Shown: positions 45,870 to 58,100 of the stretch, in pieces
How the letters are laid out: each line of letters starts with the position of its first letter
Numbering within the stretch: the stretch's first letter is position 1
From: Pelomyxa schiedti
Taxonomy: Eukaryota; Evosea; Pelobiontida; Pelomyxidae
Assembly: GCA_020536535.1 (NCBI GenBank)
Contig: JAHLWZ010000877.1
Coordinates: 1-63,105, forward strand
Direction of reading: 5' to 3'
Length of the DNA: 63,105 nt
The notes under the pieces: model-generated
What the model was told of the DNA's origin: nothing
What the model saw: only the letters and a program-made list of their open reading frames with translations
Database searches by the model: none
Program-made: the position numbers and the translations under genes

Positions 45870-47762
45870 TCAGGGTTCGTCGTTGTTAGTGCTAGGGGCC
45901 TCTGTGTTGGCGGAGAGGGTTTCCAACTCGACGGCCGTGGCTTCGCGGACAATGATGGACTTCCAGCCTTTCCACGTTGTAATCACAGCATTCGAGGCAA
46001 TAAGTACTGCCCCGACTATGCTTGTCCAAAAGGGAGTGACGTGCAACACGGCAATAGACCACACTAGCGAGAACAAAACCTAGGTCGCTAAGTCAGTTTT
46101 TGGGCAAAAAAATGACTGAAAGAACCTGAAAATAACTCCCAACTGTTACGCGGCCAGCCCTTCCCAATTGTAGAGACTTGTTAATTAACACTTTTGAATT
46201 GTATTAGTTGAATACAAACATTGAACGTACCCTGGGCAACAAATGAAATAACACCAAGAACCGTCAAGAGTATCCAATCTTTGTCTGTTTGAGGTAGATA
46301 GGGCTTGCTCTTGATGAAGGATAGTGGAAGTGGAACCACCAGGCACCCAAGACTCTGGTAGAATACAAAAACAAGTTGGTGTGCAGCATGTGCCACTTTC
46401 CTATCAAGATGAGAAGACAAGTTGACTATTGCTCTGTCACCTTGTCAGAGCAAATGCTAAAGCCATTAAAATTGCTGAGAGAAGACCAACACTAGCTCCG
46501 ATCAGACGCTGTACAACATCTGTACTGAATATATTATTTCTACTGTAAAAGAGATGGACAATTGCCGTACTTCTCAGCTGTGCGAAAAATGACAGGCGGT
46601 CTTACAATGAGCACCACACCAATGAGACTTAATATCATGGCCAGAACTTCTATTATCCCAATTCTTATTATGCAGGTTGGGAATATTCAACTGAGGAAGC
46701 GACTTACTTCTCTTTGAGTAGTACAAAGGCCCACAGTGCAGTAAAAATAGCAGTGGTGAGGTTTATAACCACCGCATCTGAGAGGGGCAGAAATGAGATA
46801 GAGACAAAATATCCTGAAAGGCCTAAGGCTCCAAAAAACCCACGAAGAGCCAAAGGGAACCTACCATCAAAGACTGTTAGGCTCTTTTGCCAATTCCCAA
46901 TGGTTGACGGTACCAATATTTTCTCGGTCCTAGTGGAGATATGCGCAAAAAAGCCAGGCAAATCAAAGTAAAAGTAGTTTGCACAATTCCCCTCGTGAAC
47001 ACACAAACAAGAGGAGAAACCCCATTGGTATCTAGTAATGTGTCTAAGAAGTCTTATTTCAGAGGAGTAGGCATACTTAAAATCTTTACAAGAAGGGAGA
47101 CCACTGAAAGGATAAAAGCGGCACCAATATTCAAAGCCAGGCCCAGAATATCCCCATTATTTATGCACTTAAAGAATATGGTAGAAATTTTCCCCTGGAA
47201 GGAGGTTACGCTATTTTCAGGAATGTACAGTGTAAGATAGTACTCTGCATCTGCGGCAACAAGTATCATATTCCCGAGGTTTGATCGTGTTTCCTCTGGG
47301 GCGTAATGGGCCGTCATAAACCAGATTTTTGCCTTTACTATCAAAGTAACGCCAATACCACTGCTCCGAAGTATCATCGCCTTCAGCGCCATGGTTTAAT
47401 ACATGTCTTGTGTCTGAATCACTGCCGATGACGCTTGTCGTAGCAGTTGTTGTGGTAGTAGTCGTAGTAGTAGTTGCAGTAGTGATTGGTGCAGGTGTAT
47501 ATGTAGATAATATCGAATTAGATGTGCAAGTGCTGTTTTCTTGCGAGTGTAGGTGCAAGAATGAGCCGGATTTCGCCGCTTCCAACAGCGAAGGCGGTGC
47601 TCCGCTCGACGAAGCGAAAGAGATCGAGTCAAATGAAGCCGGGTCGTAGGCTTCGAGCATATCCACAGGAACACCCTCTACAAGAGGTCGTTCCAAAGAC
47701 TTCTGCACTTCGGCATTCGTAAGCACAACGCGAGATCTCCACGTTCGAAATTGCTCTAGCAT
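45870..47762 (-). CDS. Drug/metabolite-transporter (EamA, SLC35G-like) membrane protein with Thr-rich N-terminus
   Basis: Multi-pass exons are clear: GDILGLALNIGAAFILSVVS, LALRGFFGALGLSGYFVSIS, FLPLSDAVVINLTTAIFTAL and WAFVLLKEK (EamA signature), LIGASVGLLSAILMALAFAL, WILLTVLGVISFVAQGTFNV and FWTSIVGAVLIASNAVITTW. The C-terminus ends ANTEAPSTNNDEP. The family moves small organic molecules across Golgi or plasma membranes; the substrate is unknown. The N-terminal exon from ATG 47762 (MLEQFRTWRSRVVLTNAEVQ) has a threonine run and ends at QWYWRYFD. I link it to AEYYLTLYIPENS by a 92-nt GT-AG intron that keeps frame. Alternatively, transport starts at ATG 47269 and the N-terminal part is a separate gene. 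Confidence 0.75.
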
Positions 47763-47871
47763 TTGTACGTTTTTTTTTCCTTTTTGTTTTGTGGCCTTGT
47801 TTCTTGAAAAAAATGTTCGTAAAGAACGAGGAACATCATGGATTTCGCAGCTTCCAAGAAAAGCGCCTCTC

Positions 47872-48914
47872 TCAGACTGAGAGATCCAACTTGTTTGTGA
47901 GAGCCTCCCACCGGGCAGCACCCCCAACGTGGGCCAAACAATGAGCCAACGAGTGGGACGAAAGTGACCCCTTGGTGATGTAAAAAGTCCTCCCCCTCCT
48001 CTCCTTCTGAGTCTCGATGAACATCTTGGTGACCTGGTATCTGATGTTGGTCTCGGTCGGGTCCATCTGCGCGTCCTCCTTGGCCTCGCCGTCCTCGGCG
48101 CGCCTCCCATAAGCCAGCATCGCGGTGTACCTCAGCGACGAAGGTGCTCCCTCAGCCGGCGGAACCGCAAGGCAATCGGCGCCGTACTTGGCCTGTGCGG
48201 CGGCAACGTCGAAAGTCACAGGCAAAAGTGGAACGGCTGTGTTCAATGTGGCGTCCCAGTCCCATCCGGTCCGGGGAGTAACCCCCCTCAGGGCGGCCTG
48301 TGTGAATGCATTATGGGATGAAAGCGCAGGGCAAGGGATGCGGCTTGTATACTAATTCACATATAGTACTATTTCATGCTCTATATAAGTATGCATACCA
48401 ACAGGCAGAAAACGGCAAAGTCGGCAGCTACGGTGACCTTTGTGGCGTACTCCTCATACACTCCATGTGAGTTTGATCCACCAAGGTTGTAGTCGTCATC
48501 CACCCTGGTGCGGTAGCAATCCACAAGCCACTCGTGCCTCTTGTGCTCCACCACTCCTGTCATCCACTGGGACGCCACTCCTTGAAACTCATCATTGAAG
48601 CCAACAAACAGGCACAATCACAACGATTGGATGTGCAAACACGCGCAAATTTTGGGTTTTTTGAACGTACCATCAGGGGCGCAAGACGGAGCAGAAGCCG
48701 TTGTCGATGTGGTCGAAGAAGCAGGCGTAGTCGAGGCTGACGAAGCCGGCGGTGTTGTTGTTGTAGAGTTGCAGGACTTTTTGTGTGTGGGCCAGTGTTG
48801 CTTTTGGTGGGCCGACGAGCAGTAGTGCACCGACTTGCATCTGCTGCACCTTAAGGTCGTAGTGGCCCCACACACTGCGCACTTATGGGCCGTTTCTGTT
48901 TGCGCTTGGCTCAT
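47872..48914 (-). CDS. MYND zinc-finger protein
   Basis: ATG at 48914 opens MSQAQTETAH, directly followed by a MYND finger: CAVCGATTTLRCSRCKSVHY, CSSAHQKQHWPTHKKSC (C-x2-C ... C-x2-C ... C-x3-H ... H-x3-C). A Thr/Ser/Pro/Ala linker leads through an intron to FVGFNDEFQGVASQWMTGVV, HEWLVDCYRTRVDDDYNLGG, VTVAADFAVFCLLV and, after another intron, AALRGVTPRTGWDWDATLNT, VPLLPVTFDVAAAQAKYGAD, TNIRYQVTKMFIETQKERRG and SHSLAHCLAHVGGAARWEAL. MYND fingers bind short Pro-rich peptides. The C-terminal part is unrecognised and could be a helical domain; no SET domain is seen. It lies just upstream of the transporter and in the same orientation. Confidence 0.82.
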
Positions 48915-49171
48915 ATTCTAAGTCGGCGTCGGTCGGCGCTCTTGGACAAAAAATAGGCATTTTTAATTGTTCCGCTAAACAAGGAATCAAAAAAAAAGAA
49001 ATTTTCTTAGAGACAAAAAAAAGCCAGCCGGTAGGTAGTATTGGCATAGACAGTGATAATCTAAGATATACAAACAGTGTGGATTGGCTGCACGGTGGGA
49101 AGGTATTTGGCCTTCCTCCCTGCCATGGTGACTTTGGGAGATACTGTAATATTCAGCCTCATGGTGAGGCT

Positions 49172-50196
49172 CTAAAAATGCCCACTACCACCCATTGAAG
49201 TGGTGGCACTAGTGACGCAAGCAACGGGGCTTTGACAGACCCACGCCGCATTCTTTTGCTGTGCCGCGTACATTCGGCAGTATTCTGCAAAAAAAAAAAA
49301 AAAGGGTAAGATATAGAAGGAAACGAATTTGAGTGCAGAGCAACGCACCACGTGAAGAATTCAAAGCATCACTATACTGCTTGAACTGAGTTGGAGTGAT
49401 GAAAAGCTCGAAAGATAACGATAGGAGGAGGGTCAATTCCAGCTTATTCATTTCCGGCAAAGTTACACCTCCAACTTTGCTGTAATGTGCGTTCGTGAAG
49501 AAGTTGTCCTCAAAGTGCTTGATAGCAACCACGATGCTGTGGACGGCATATATTAGTCCCAGGGGTATTCAGCCACTATTATGGGAAGACATACCACGTC
49601 CAGATAATCCGGTGGGCGTTGGTCTCGGTCAGTCTTAGGAAAGGGTGCGTGACGAGCAATCTGTCAAGATAAACCAGCGCCGAAACTATCGTCGCTGGCG
49701 TGCACCCTGAGTACCTCTCGATTCTGCAGGCAAAGTCCTTGAGCGAAATCGAAGGGGGCCGGGAACAGGGCCCGTCAAAGACGGTCGGCGAGAACGGCTT
49801 ATGGGACTGGCTGGCGATCAGACCCTGAAGGAGCAGAGCCAGGGCGTCGGAAATTGTGTCAAAGTCGTTGTAGCCGACCGGAGCCTCAGGCTTCATGACT
49901 AGGAAGGAGTCGTCCGACGTGCCTCCTGTGGGCGCCGAGTCCACATGGTCACAACTTTGTTGGAACGGCTGGGGATCGAACCCGCGACACTTGGGCGACG
50001 AACCGACAGGTATTGGCCTGATCCCACCCATGCGAGACACGTGCATTGTTGGGGAAGTCACGGCGAAGGGGGAATCGAACTCGCTGCTGCACGGGGAAGA
50101 TGAGGAGGTAACCCCTGAGGAGACTGAGGAATCGTCGCAGTCCTCGTCCTCACTGCTGAGGCCTAGGATTGGGTCGTGTGTGGCACAGAAGGCCAT
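49172..50196 (-). CDS. PHO80-type (P/U) cyclin
   Basis: ATG at 50196 opens MAFCATHDPILGLSSEDEDC. The first 105 residues are Ser/Asp-rich. The cyclin box then begins: LALLLQGLIASQSHKP, SISLKDFACRIERYSGCTPA and TIVSALVYLDRLLVTHPFLR, then across an intron VVAIKHFEDNFFTNAHYSKV and GGVTLPEMNKLELTLLLSLS followed by FELFITPTQFKQY. The pattern YLDRL...N.HR...K..ED.....Y...GG.....MN.LE matches PHO80-like cyclins, which partner PHO85/CDK5-type kinases. A short last exon EYCRMYAAQQKNAAW ends at a TAG at 49172. Its 5' end is divergent from the NOC3 gene. No cognate kinase is in the window. Confidence 0.87.
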
Positions 50197-50699
50197 GGCT
50201 TGAGGTTTGGGTTTTGGTTTTTGGTTTTTTTTTTTTTACTTGTGTTTTTTTAATCAATAACTGTTGTTGTTTTGGAGCTGTTGTTGCTGTTTGGAGGGTT
50301 ATATTTTTTTGTTTTCGTTGGCTGGTTTTATGCGGAAAACGGCCCCGGAGGACACATTTGCTGATTCTCGGCTCTTGATCTTGTCGTGAGATGTCGTGTT
50401 TTTGTATTGTGCAAAAGGCATACCATCTATAAAAAGAAAGGACATCCTATGTCACAGGACGGAAGAGACTGGACTTCGGGCTAAAAGGGAAAGTTATTTG
50501 TGTGCCTGTTTCATTTCCCCGAACGCTCAAAGATCCAAAGTAAGAAGGCTCGGGAGTGCACGTCCACGAAACGAAGGGCCTCCCCAACTTGGTCCCGGTT
50601 AGAACAGCTGTGCTATTACAAAACGCAGCCTTAATTAAACCCCGACAGGCAACTGCGAATCCAGGTAATATTGTTTGATTTAGGCCGAAACAACGAGAC
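50197..50699. promoter_or_regulatory. Divergent region between cyclin and NOC3 genes
   Basis: About 500 bp between divergent starts, with long T- and G/T-rich runs near 50,210-50,320. No convincing coding segment; a weak plus frame at 50396-50602 is not supported. Confidence 0.35.
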
Positions 50700-53600
50700 A
50701 TGGGCCGCGGCAGAGGAGCAGCACGAGGAGGGGGTCGCGGCAGCGCCAAGGGGCGAGGGCGAGGTGGCGGGCGCGGTGGCGGCAGGGGCCGAGGGTCGGG
50801 GAGCGCAGGGGGCCGTGGGCGAGGCCGCGGAGGAGGAGGAGGAGGGGGAGCGCGGGGGCGAGGCCGCGGCGCGGGAGGGAGAGGACGGCCGGCTGCAGGG
50901 CGCGGAGGAGGAGGCGGCAGGGGCAGGGGAAGGGGAACCGGGAGCGGAGGGGAAGGCCGGGGGCGCGGGCGCGGCGGGGGCCGGACCAGGTCCAAGGCGC
51001 CCGATGCTGTGGAGACGCAGGAGAGGCTGTTCGATGCCCGGGACGTCGACGATGGCCTGCGCGGCGCGGGCGTGTCTGGGAAGCTGTCGGCCTTTCTGAG
51101 TGCTTCGGAGGAATTGGAAACGGCTGATATTTTTGACAGGTTTTCTTTTGTTTGTTTGTTTGTGGCGTGACTTGTGCTTTGCTTTGTCGGTAGTTTGTAA
51201 TGGTGTTGTCTATGCGTGAAGCGAAACTCACTGAGATGTTCTAGGAAAAGGAAGCGAGGCAGAAGTGCTTTGCAGGGCCCTTCGGCAAAGAAATCTCGAA
51301 CCGAGGCTCCTGGTGAGGGAATCTCTTTCCCTGATGACCAAGACGACAACGACACTGGAGACTTTGTTGTGCAAGAAGGAAGTGATGACGATGACGACGA
51401 CCACAAAGTAGAGAAACTCAGAGCACGCTGGAGGAGTGCGGATAATGACGAAGATAACCACGAGGACGAGGATGCACACGATGAGGAAGATGAGAACGAG
51501 AATGAGGCCGAGGGTGAGAATGAGAATGAGAATGAGAATGAGAATGAGAATGAGAATGAGAATGAGAATGAGAATGAGAACGAGAACGAGAGCGAGGATG
51601 AGGATGAGGATGATGAAGATGACGACGAAAAAGCCAGAGGCGCGTTGGGCACCACACCGTCACTGGAGAAGGAGGCCGCCCATTCCTCGGAAAGTGATGA
51701 TGGCGAAGATAATGTCCAGAATGATGATACCGAGGATTATGGAGAGGAATGGGAGGCACTGGCCAAACAGTTGGATGCACATAAAAATGATGAGAATGAA
51801 GAGGTCGGCGATAAAAGAAGAGGGGGACAGACAAGGGCCAGGACCAGGACCACTACCACTACTACTAGTACCACCACCACTACCACTGCTGGTAAAAAGA
51901 CTCCTGATCATAAAGCTGAGGAAAATGCGGGTGCTGATGATTTCCCGGGTGGGGACTATGAGGGCGGTGAGGGTGATGATGAGAGTGGAGAGTACGAGGG
52001 TGGCGAGGAGGCCGACGACGGTAGGGGGGATTACAAGGGTGGCGATGATGATTATGATTATGAGGATGATGATGAGGGTGGAGAGTACAGGGGGGGTGAT
52101 GGGGAGGGTGATGTGGTACTGGATAAAGACCTTGTTGGAATGGAAGGACAGATTCATGTACAAAATACCAACTTTGAGTTTTGCTTTTTGCTTACCATTT
52201 TTTTCAGGAAGAGGCAAAACAAATGGAAAAGATAGCCAAGCTTGCTAGTAGTGTAACATCCTCTCCCCAAGATGAATCCTTGCCGATTACGCTTGGGAAG
52301 TTGCATGCACTGTGCAGTGACAAATCCTTAAAAATTGCGAAGTTGGCAATCCTCTCAGAGGTTTTTCTTCATAACCCTACTGTATTTCCAACTAGTACAG
52401 ATGGCAGTATTCAAAGATATTATTCCTGATTACTACATCAATGCTGAACGTCTCAATGAAGTTCTTCCAAATGGAAAGACTTTATCAAAACCTGTACATT
52501 TTTTCCAAAGGAAACTTCTGCATTAATCAGGACAACAAAAAAGGTCTTACGTCAACGCACATATGAAAAGGCTCTGTTGTCCTCGTACCACAAATATCTG
52601 ACATTTTTGGAAACTACAATTAAAGGTAGAGTAGTATTCTGTCTCCAGATCTAACCCTTCCCAGACAGTGAGGAACGTAGACAAGATGCCAAAACTAAAA
52701 AAAATGCAATTGTACAGCCTTGCCGCCTTTTCCCACATTTCACCTTGAACTAGGGCCTTCTTTCAGTTAGCTGCCACGCTCTCTGTGAGCTGATGATCAG
52801 GGCTTCCCACTTCAATTACAATAAAAATATTGTTCAAATGGTGATTCCTCTGATGTTTGACAATGATCCTCAAGTTAATCCAGGTTTCCTCATTCTCTTA
52901 TACTTATTATCACCCAGATAGCAAAGTCATGTTGCGGTCGAGTAGCTCAAGCTTTCAGAGGGGATAAGAGGGGTGACCTAACACTTCAGATTGTAAGAAT
53001 GATAGCCCAAGTTGTCAAGAAGAAATTGGACAGGGTGAAACCTGAGGTACGGAACTTCTTTAAAAAGAAAAAACCGACTTGAACCGAAGGTACTTGAAAC
53101 ATTCTTAGCTCTTCAAGTGACAGAAGGGGTTCAAATTAACCCTGAAATTTCGGGACGAAAGCGATCCGCACAGTACAAGTCCCACCGAGAACGCAAGGTT
53201 CCTTTGCCCAATCCAAGGGACTGAGTGTCTCACATGCTTTAAGCTGAGCAGAATAGAAAAACAAGTGGAATACGAATACAAAGAAGCAGAGGCGGAATTT
53301 AGTCACGAGTATAAGCTGAAGCAGGTAAGGTAGAACGTAAAAACTCTGTCTCTTTACACTCCCCGCAGCAAACTTTGATTCTAGACAGTGTTTTTTCCAC
53401 GTACTTCAGAATTTTAAAAAACAACCCTCGTACCAGGCTCCTCAGTGCTGTTCTAAGGGGTGTTACAAAGTAATTAACATTACCTTAAAGAAGCTATTCT
53501 AACTTTCGCGACAGGTACGCGCATCAAATTAACGTTGAGTTCATGGCAGATATTTCTACTTTGCTCTCTGGTATTATGGCCACATCTGACTCTCCCCTTG

Positions 53601-54347
53601 TTACCATGCAGTGTGCCGAAACGGCATTTCAAGCCATGAAATTACAGGGTTTATTTGCAGTTTCACATTTACTCTCTCCCCAACTTTTCTCACTTGTGCA
53701 ACAGGATTTGTTGCTGACATTGATGTACAGAGCTTTTATTCGGCTGTTTATAATGCATTGTGGAACTTGGCGTGTTGGTATGCTTCTCAACCCTTGGATC
53801 CAATTTATGCTGCTTAGGTCTGAAGACTACCATGTGATGTGCTATTCCTGTCTGCATGCCATGCAACTAATGCTCATTGAACAAAAAATGGTATTTGTCC
53901 TTCGGAAGGCATTGCATTTATTAGTTAACAGACACCAGTGGACCGTGTCGCAGCCTTTGTGAAAAGACTGTGCGTAATTGCCGTGTCTTTACCCTCAAGG
54001 TTCTTTTTTCCCAGAAGTTCAACGAGCGCTAACACCAGAAAAAGATATGCCACGGAAATTCTCTCGGTTGTATCTTTCATCCTTAGTGTACAGTAGAACT
54101 ATTCGTACTTGTTGCTTTCTAAATTTTTTTACAGAAATTCCCCAAAATAAGGAGACTTTTATCTACCGACCAAAGTAGTGGAGGTTAGTTAAACCTTTTG
54201 TTGTAATGGTAATCTCAAAACCTACAAGTTGGTGTCTATCTGTGGGATTTCAAGCAGGCCGACTACTGTAACCCTTGGACCACAAGTCTCTGGGAACTGC
54301 ACTTAGCCAAAGTACGCCCACAAAACAAGTTTCCTCTAACCTCCTAA
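50700..54347 (+). CDS. NOC3: NOC3-like nucleolar complex protein with N-terminal Gly/Arg-rich domain
   Basis: ATG at 50700 starts about 95 residues of RGG-type repeats (GRGRGAARGGGRGS...), then SGKLSAFLSASEELETADIF. An intron leads to KRKRG and about 300 acidic residues with an (EN)n run. An intron with acceptor at about 52207 joins GMEGQIH to EEAKQMEKIAKLASSV, the NOC3 core: LSDKSLKIAKLAILSEVFL-type helices, VFKDIIPDYYI, LTLQIVRMIAQVVKKKLDRV, YFRILKNNPRTRLLSAVLRG, YAHQINVEFMADISTLLSGI and CAETAFQAMKLQG. It closes with ADYCNPWTTSLWELHLAKV and a stop at 54345-54347. NOC3 works in 60S pre-ribosome export and replication licensing (family knowledge). The GAR domain is like that of fibrillarin or nucleolin and is unusual for NOC3. 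Some internal exon ends are approximate. Confidence 0.83.
51516..51590 (+). repeat. GAGAAT hexanucleotide array
   Basis: About 12 copies of GAGAAT (last ones GAGAAC) encode an uninterrupted Glu-Asn repeat inside the acidic domain of the NOC3-like gene. The array is in-frame and likely length-variable. Confidence 0.9.
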
Positions 54348-54398
54348 TTCGGAATACAACGAAACAAACAGACACACTATGACTTCACCACAGCCCGC

Positions 54399-54977
54399 AT
54401 GTCCGGAACCTTGTTTTCAAAGCAAGAAGCAGTGAATTCATCAGTCATAACAACATCAACCACAACAAGTGACCCGATTGTCACTGAACCTAGCGGCCCG
54501 AATGCCAAAATAGCACTTGCCCCACACGCCAAAGTCACCTTCAATGTTCCTACCAATGTGGCACACCCTGGAACGGCCAAGACCAGGAGATACTTCAGAA
54601 GGGTGGTGTCTACTCCAGAAGCAACCGACAGGGAGAGTGTATGGACGGAGTCAGCACTACCTGAGGAAGAAGAAGCTGAAGACAATTATGGTGATAGCGA
54701 GGACAATGGGAATGAGGAGGAAGGTGCTGAAGATGAAGAGGAAGAAGAAGATGATGAGGTGAAGCCAAAAGCCAAGGGTTGTGTTTGTGGGTCAGGGGAG
54801 GGGTCTGCTGTGTGTGTTTGTGGATGGTCAAAGCAGCCTAGGATTTTTGCACAGCAGTTTGTGACCGAGAAGCTGTACCTTGAGAAGCTCCGGCTGCAAA
54901 GAAAGCAGCTCACAATGGAGAGGGTACTCCGGCTACACAAACGATTGCAGGAAGTTAAAAAAATGGGTGATGATTAA
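54399..54977 (+). CDS. Small acidic / coiled-coil protein of unknown function
   Basis: A single frame of 192 codons runs from ATG 54399 (MSGTLFSKQEAVNSSVITTS), 52 bp after the NOC3 stop on the same strand. The middle is strongly acidic (EEEEAEDNYGDSEDNGNEEE, then DEEEEEDDEVKPKAK). A short Cys pair follows (GCVCGSGEGSAVCVCGW), then a helical basic end (EKLYLEKLRLQRKQLTMERV, LRLHKRLQEVKKMGDD). The two C-x-C pairs could bind a metal. No family is recognised. Composition and single-exon structure support a real gene, but no homologue is recalled. Confidence 0.55.
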   Translation: MSGTLFSKQEAVNSSVITTSTTTSDPIVTEPSGPNAKIALAPHAKVTFNVPTNVAHPGTAKTRRYFRRVVSTPEATDRESVWTESALPEEEEAEDNYGDSEDNGNEEEGAEDEEEEEDDEVKPKAKGCVCGSGEGSAVCVCGWSKQPRIFAQQFVTEKLYLEKLRLQRKQLTMERVLRLHKRLQEVKKMGDD

Positions 54978-55137
54978 ATAAATGCGAAGCATTAAGCTTC
55001 AAGAGAAGGAGTGAATTTTATACACTTTGTTGTATGGCAACACCAAACAACAATTTTAAATGTATCGAGACTGCACAAAATGATATTACACTCGTCTGCA
55101 CGAATTGTCAAAACTGTGAATTTTTACTGGGAGGCTG

Positions 55138-58100
55138 TTAGTTATGGTAAAGAGGCAAGAATGGGCACACCAAAATATCGCCGGGTTGTGGTTCTGGGGC
55201 AACCTGGGCTGGATTCAAAAGTCGCCGCAAAAAGCCGCATCTCCTTTTGTGCTTTGGTTTTGCCTTCCTTGGTTTGTACACAGGCACGGGAATAAAAGTG
55301 GAAAGCAACCCTGTTGTTAGTTAGGGGAAAAGTGAAAAGGGAAAAATAAGAAATACCTAAAGGAATAGTAACCACAGCCACTATTAGACAAGTTGCCCAC
55401 TGAACGCCGTTAAGGCCAGGCATTGGTGCCACTCCCATCCACTGCCCAGCAAAACACACTATGATGGTTTGCATGACAACAGTAATAACGAGGATTGCAA
55501 GGAAAAGCCAGTTGGTCCATATTTTAGACCACACATTCCATTCTTCCAAGAAGTGAGCAATGGAACTTTGAAGTGGGAAAATACCGTTATTGACTTTCCT
55601 GCAGTTGATTTCATTGAAAACCTGGCAAAAAACGAAGGCGTTGAATATTATGGTTTGTAGGACATCAGTTTGTTTTTGTATCTCGAAGTCAAAGGCCAGA
55701 TGCTGATCTGGATTGGAAGGACATATTGTGTATTCAGAGAGGTCGATATCTTGTGCATTATCTTTAAGTATGTTAATGGATGTAAACATGGAAGGTAGTG
55801 TCGTACCAACACAGCAGGAGGTAGTTAGTGCTGGACTCAAGGGATCGTTCAACGGCGCATAAGCGCAAGGGACTTTCAAAAAGGGAATATATCTACCACA
55901 GTACAGTAACAGTAACAGAACAAAAATCTATTTGCGTTAGAACAAACTTTGCTCCTGGCAAAGAAACCTGATAAGTAGCGTGAATTATCATTCCCCTAAT
56001 CATAAAGTTTGATATTAGTCTGTCATATCTCCCGAATCTAAGGTGATATTGGTGATCTTAATTTGGGAAATGAAAAAAGTTACGGTTTCCTCTCGAGTAG
56101 TTTTTGGGTGGGCTTTTCAGTTCCCAAGGCGAGAGCGGCCATTGTATCCATTATCATGTTGACCCACAACAGTTGAATAGCCTTCAATGGCGCACCCTAA
56201 TCAACATTAGTGTGAGCCAAACTGTGTGTGTGACAAGACTGTACCCGCTCTGTGATTGCACCAATTACAACAATGGTTAGAGCAACCTTTCATTAATGTA
56301 AGGAAAGTAATGGTTTTGGATCGCTGTGTAACTCACAATATTGACAGTAAGTTGGAATTGAAGGAACTTGCGGATATTATCGTATACACTGCGACCCCAC
56401 ATCACAGCTTTCACAATAGACTTGAAATTATCATCCAATATTACGATGTCTAAAATATGGTAAAAAGAGGATGTTTTCAAGGCAAAGAATACCTGAGGCC
56501 TGTTTTGTAATATCTGTTCCCCGTAGTCCCATGGCTAGCCCCACATCTGCCTCTTTGAGTGCTTGTACATCATTTGCACCATCTCCTGTTACAGCTACAA
56601 CTTCACCATTTTCTATCAACCTATGTTGTGCTAAGAGATTCTTTCAATAAATTGGGTTTTTACCTCTGCACTAGTCTACGTTTATCAGACGGGGCACAGC
56701 GGGCGATTACTTGAAGTCGAGGAAGTAGTTGATCCACTTGTGGATCAGAGAGGTCAGAAAATGTGGGACCTTCTATGGCTTCCCCCCCAGGTTTGAGGAT
56801 GTGGCACTGCTCAGCAATGCGTTTGGCAGTCTCGATACCTTGATTTTTAAATATGAATTGCAGAACAAAAAAAAGTCGCTATACTGTCTCCAGTGACCAT
56901 TCTAACAGTGATTCCCGCATTCTGGCAGTCCAGAACAGCTTGAGGCACTTCAAGGCGTACAGGGTCCTTATTGGAATTAAGTTGAACCAAGGATAGTCAG
57001 TGGTCACACATGTATTCCCACGATCCCATAAAGGGTTAAATTGAAATCAGGAGACTGGGAAAATATTGCTTTTCCTGTGTCACTATCAACAACAATGGGT
57101 ATATCTTGCAAATTGTCATAGATCAACTCCTCCTTAAGTGATTGAGAATGTCAAGTATTTTACATTGGAGATGTACATCTCTACACGAACTTCTCAACGA
57201 CCTATTTGATCCCTGTGATTTGACAGAGTCACGCAGTGATTTAGGTGTTGACGCTCGAAGCTCAGGTACACCACGTGACACCTTCAGATCTTGCTGCATG
57301 GGCTTTGCTCCAATGGAAGATGGTGGTGGGATATCAGAAAACGCCAGACATAGTGTCCTCAGGCCTCGGTGGGCATAGTTCTCAATAAGAGCTGCTAGGT
57401 TACCTCTAAGACTCTCAGAGATGGCTGTTGATTTTCCATCTAGATTCAATACATGGGTGGTTCGTTTTAGTAGAAGTTCTGGTGCACCCTGAAGGAATGT
57501 TGATCAGTGAGTGTGCCAAATTGAAATTGCTCTACCTTGACATGGTTTCTGAGGTACGTGCGGGCACCATCCCAAACAAGTGTAGACATTTTCTTCCTAG
57601 ATGAAGAAAAGGAAAATCTCTGGTAGATATCGTTGGAGTGACTCTGTCTTACGTCATTGTAATCAATTCCTTGAGTAGCTAAGAAAAGGAGGAGGGCACA
57701 TTCAGTCCTGTTGCCAATAGTTTCCTAAATGTCCGATTAGTCTGGGTGATAGCTAAGAATGTACCGGTGGACGGCCGTCTTCACGTTTTATCTGTGTGCT
57801 TGAAGCAGAATTGAGTGAAATTCCTTCTGAGACTACATTAAGTACGTCTTGACCGAAACCAACTGTGGTGACAGGTGCCTCTATAAACTCTTTCCCAGCT
57901 ATCCATCCCTTTTATAGGGGAAAAGGTGTTTGGTTCAAAAAATAACGTAAAGAAAAAACCTGGACAACGGTCATGCAATTTTCTGTAAGTGTTCCAGTTT
58001 TGTCAGAGCAAATATCTTAGGGAAGTTAGGTTTTATTCTTTTTTTTCAGGGAGGGTTGAGCAGTAGGGTTTTACTTGTGCAATTTGACATTGTTTCACAA

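Noticed and set aside
50447..51655. 402-codon minus-strand frame rich in Ser/Phe and Pro/Arg
   Set aside because: It is the antisense of the Gly/Arg and Glu/Asn repeats of the NOC3-like gene; composition follows directly from those repeats.
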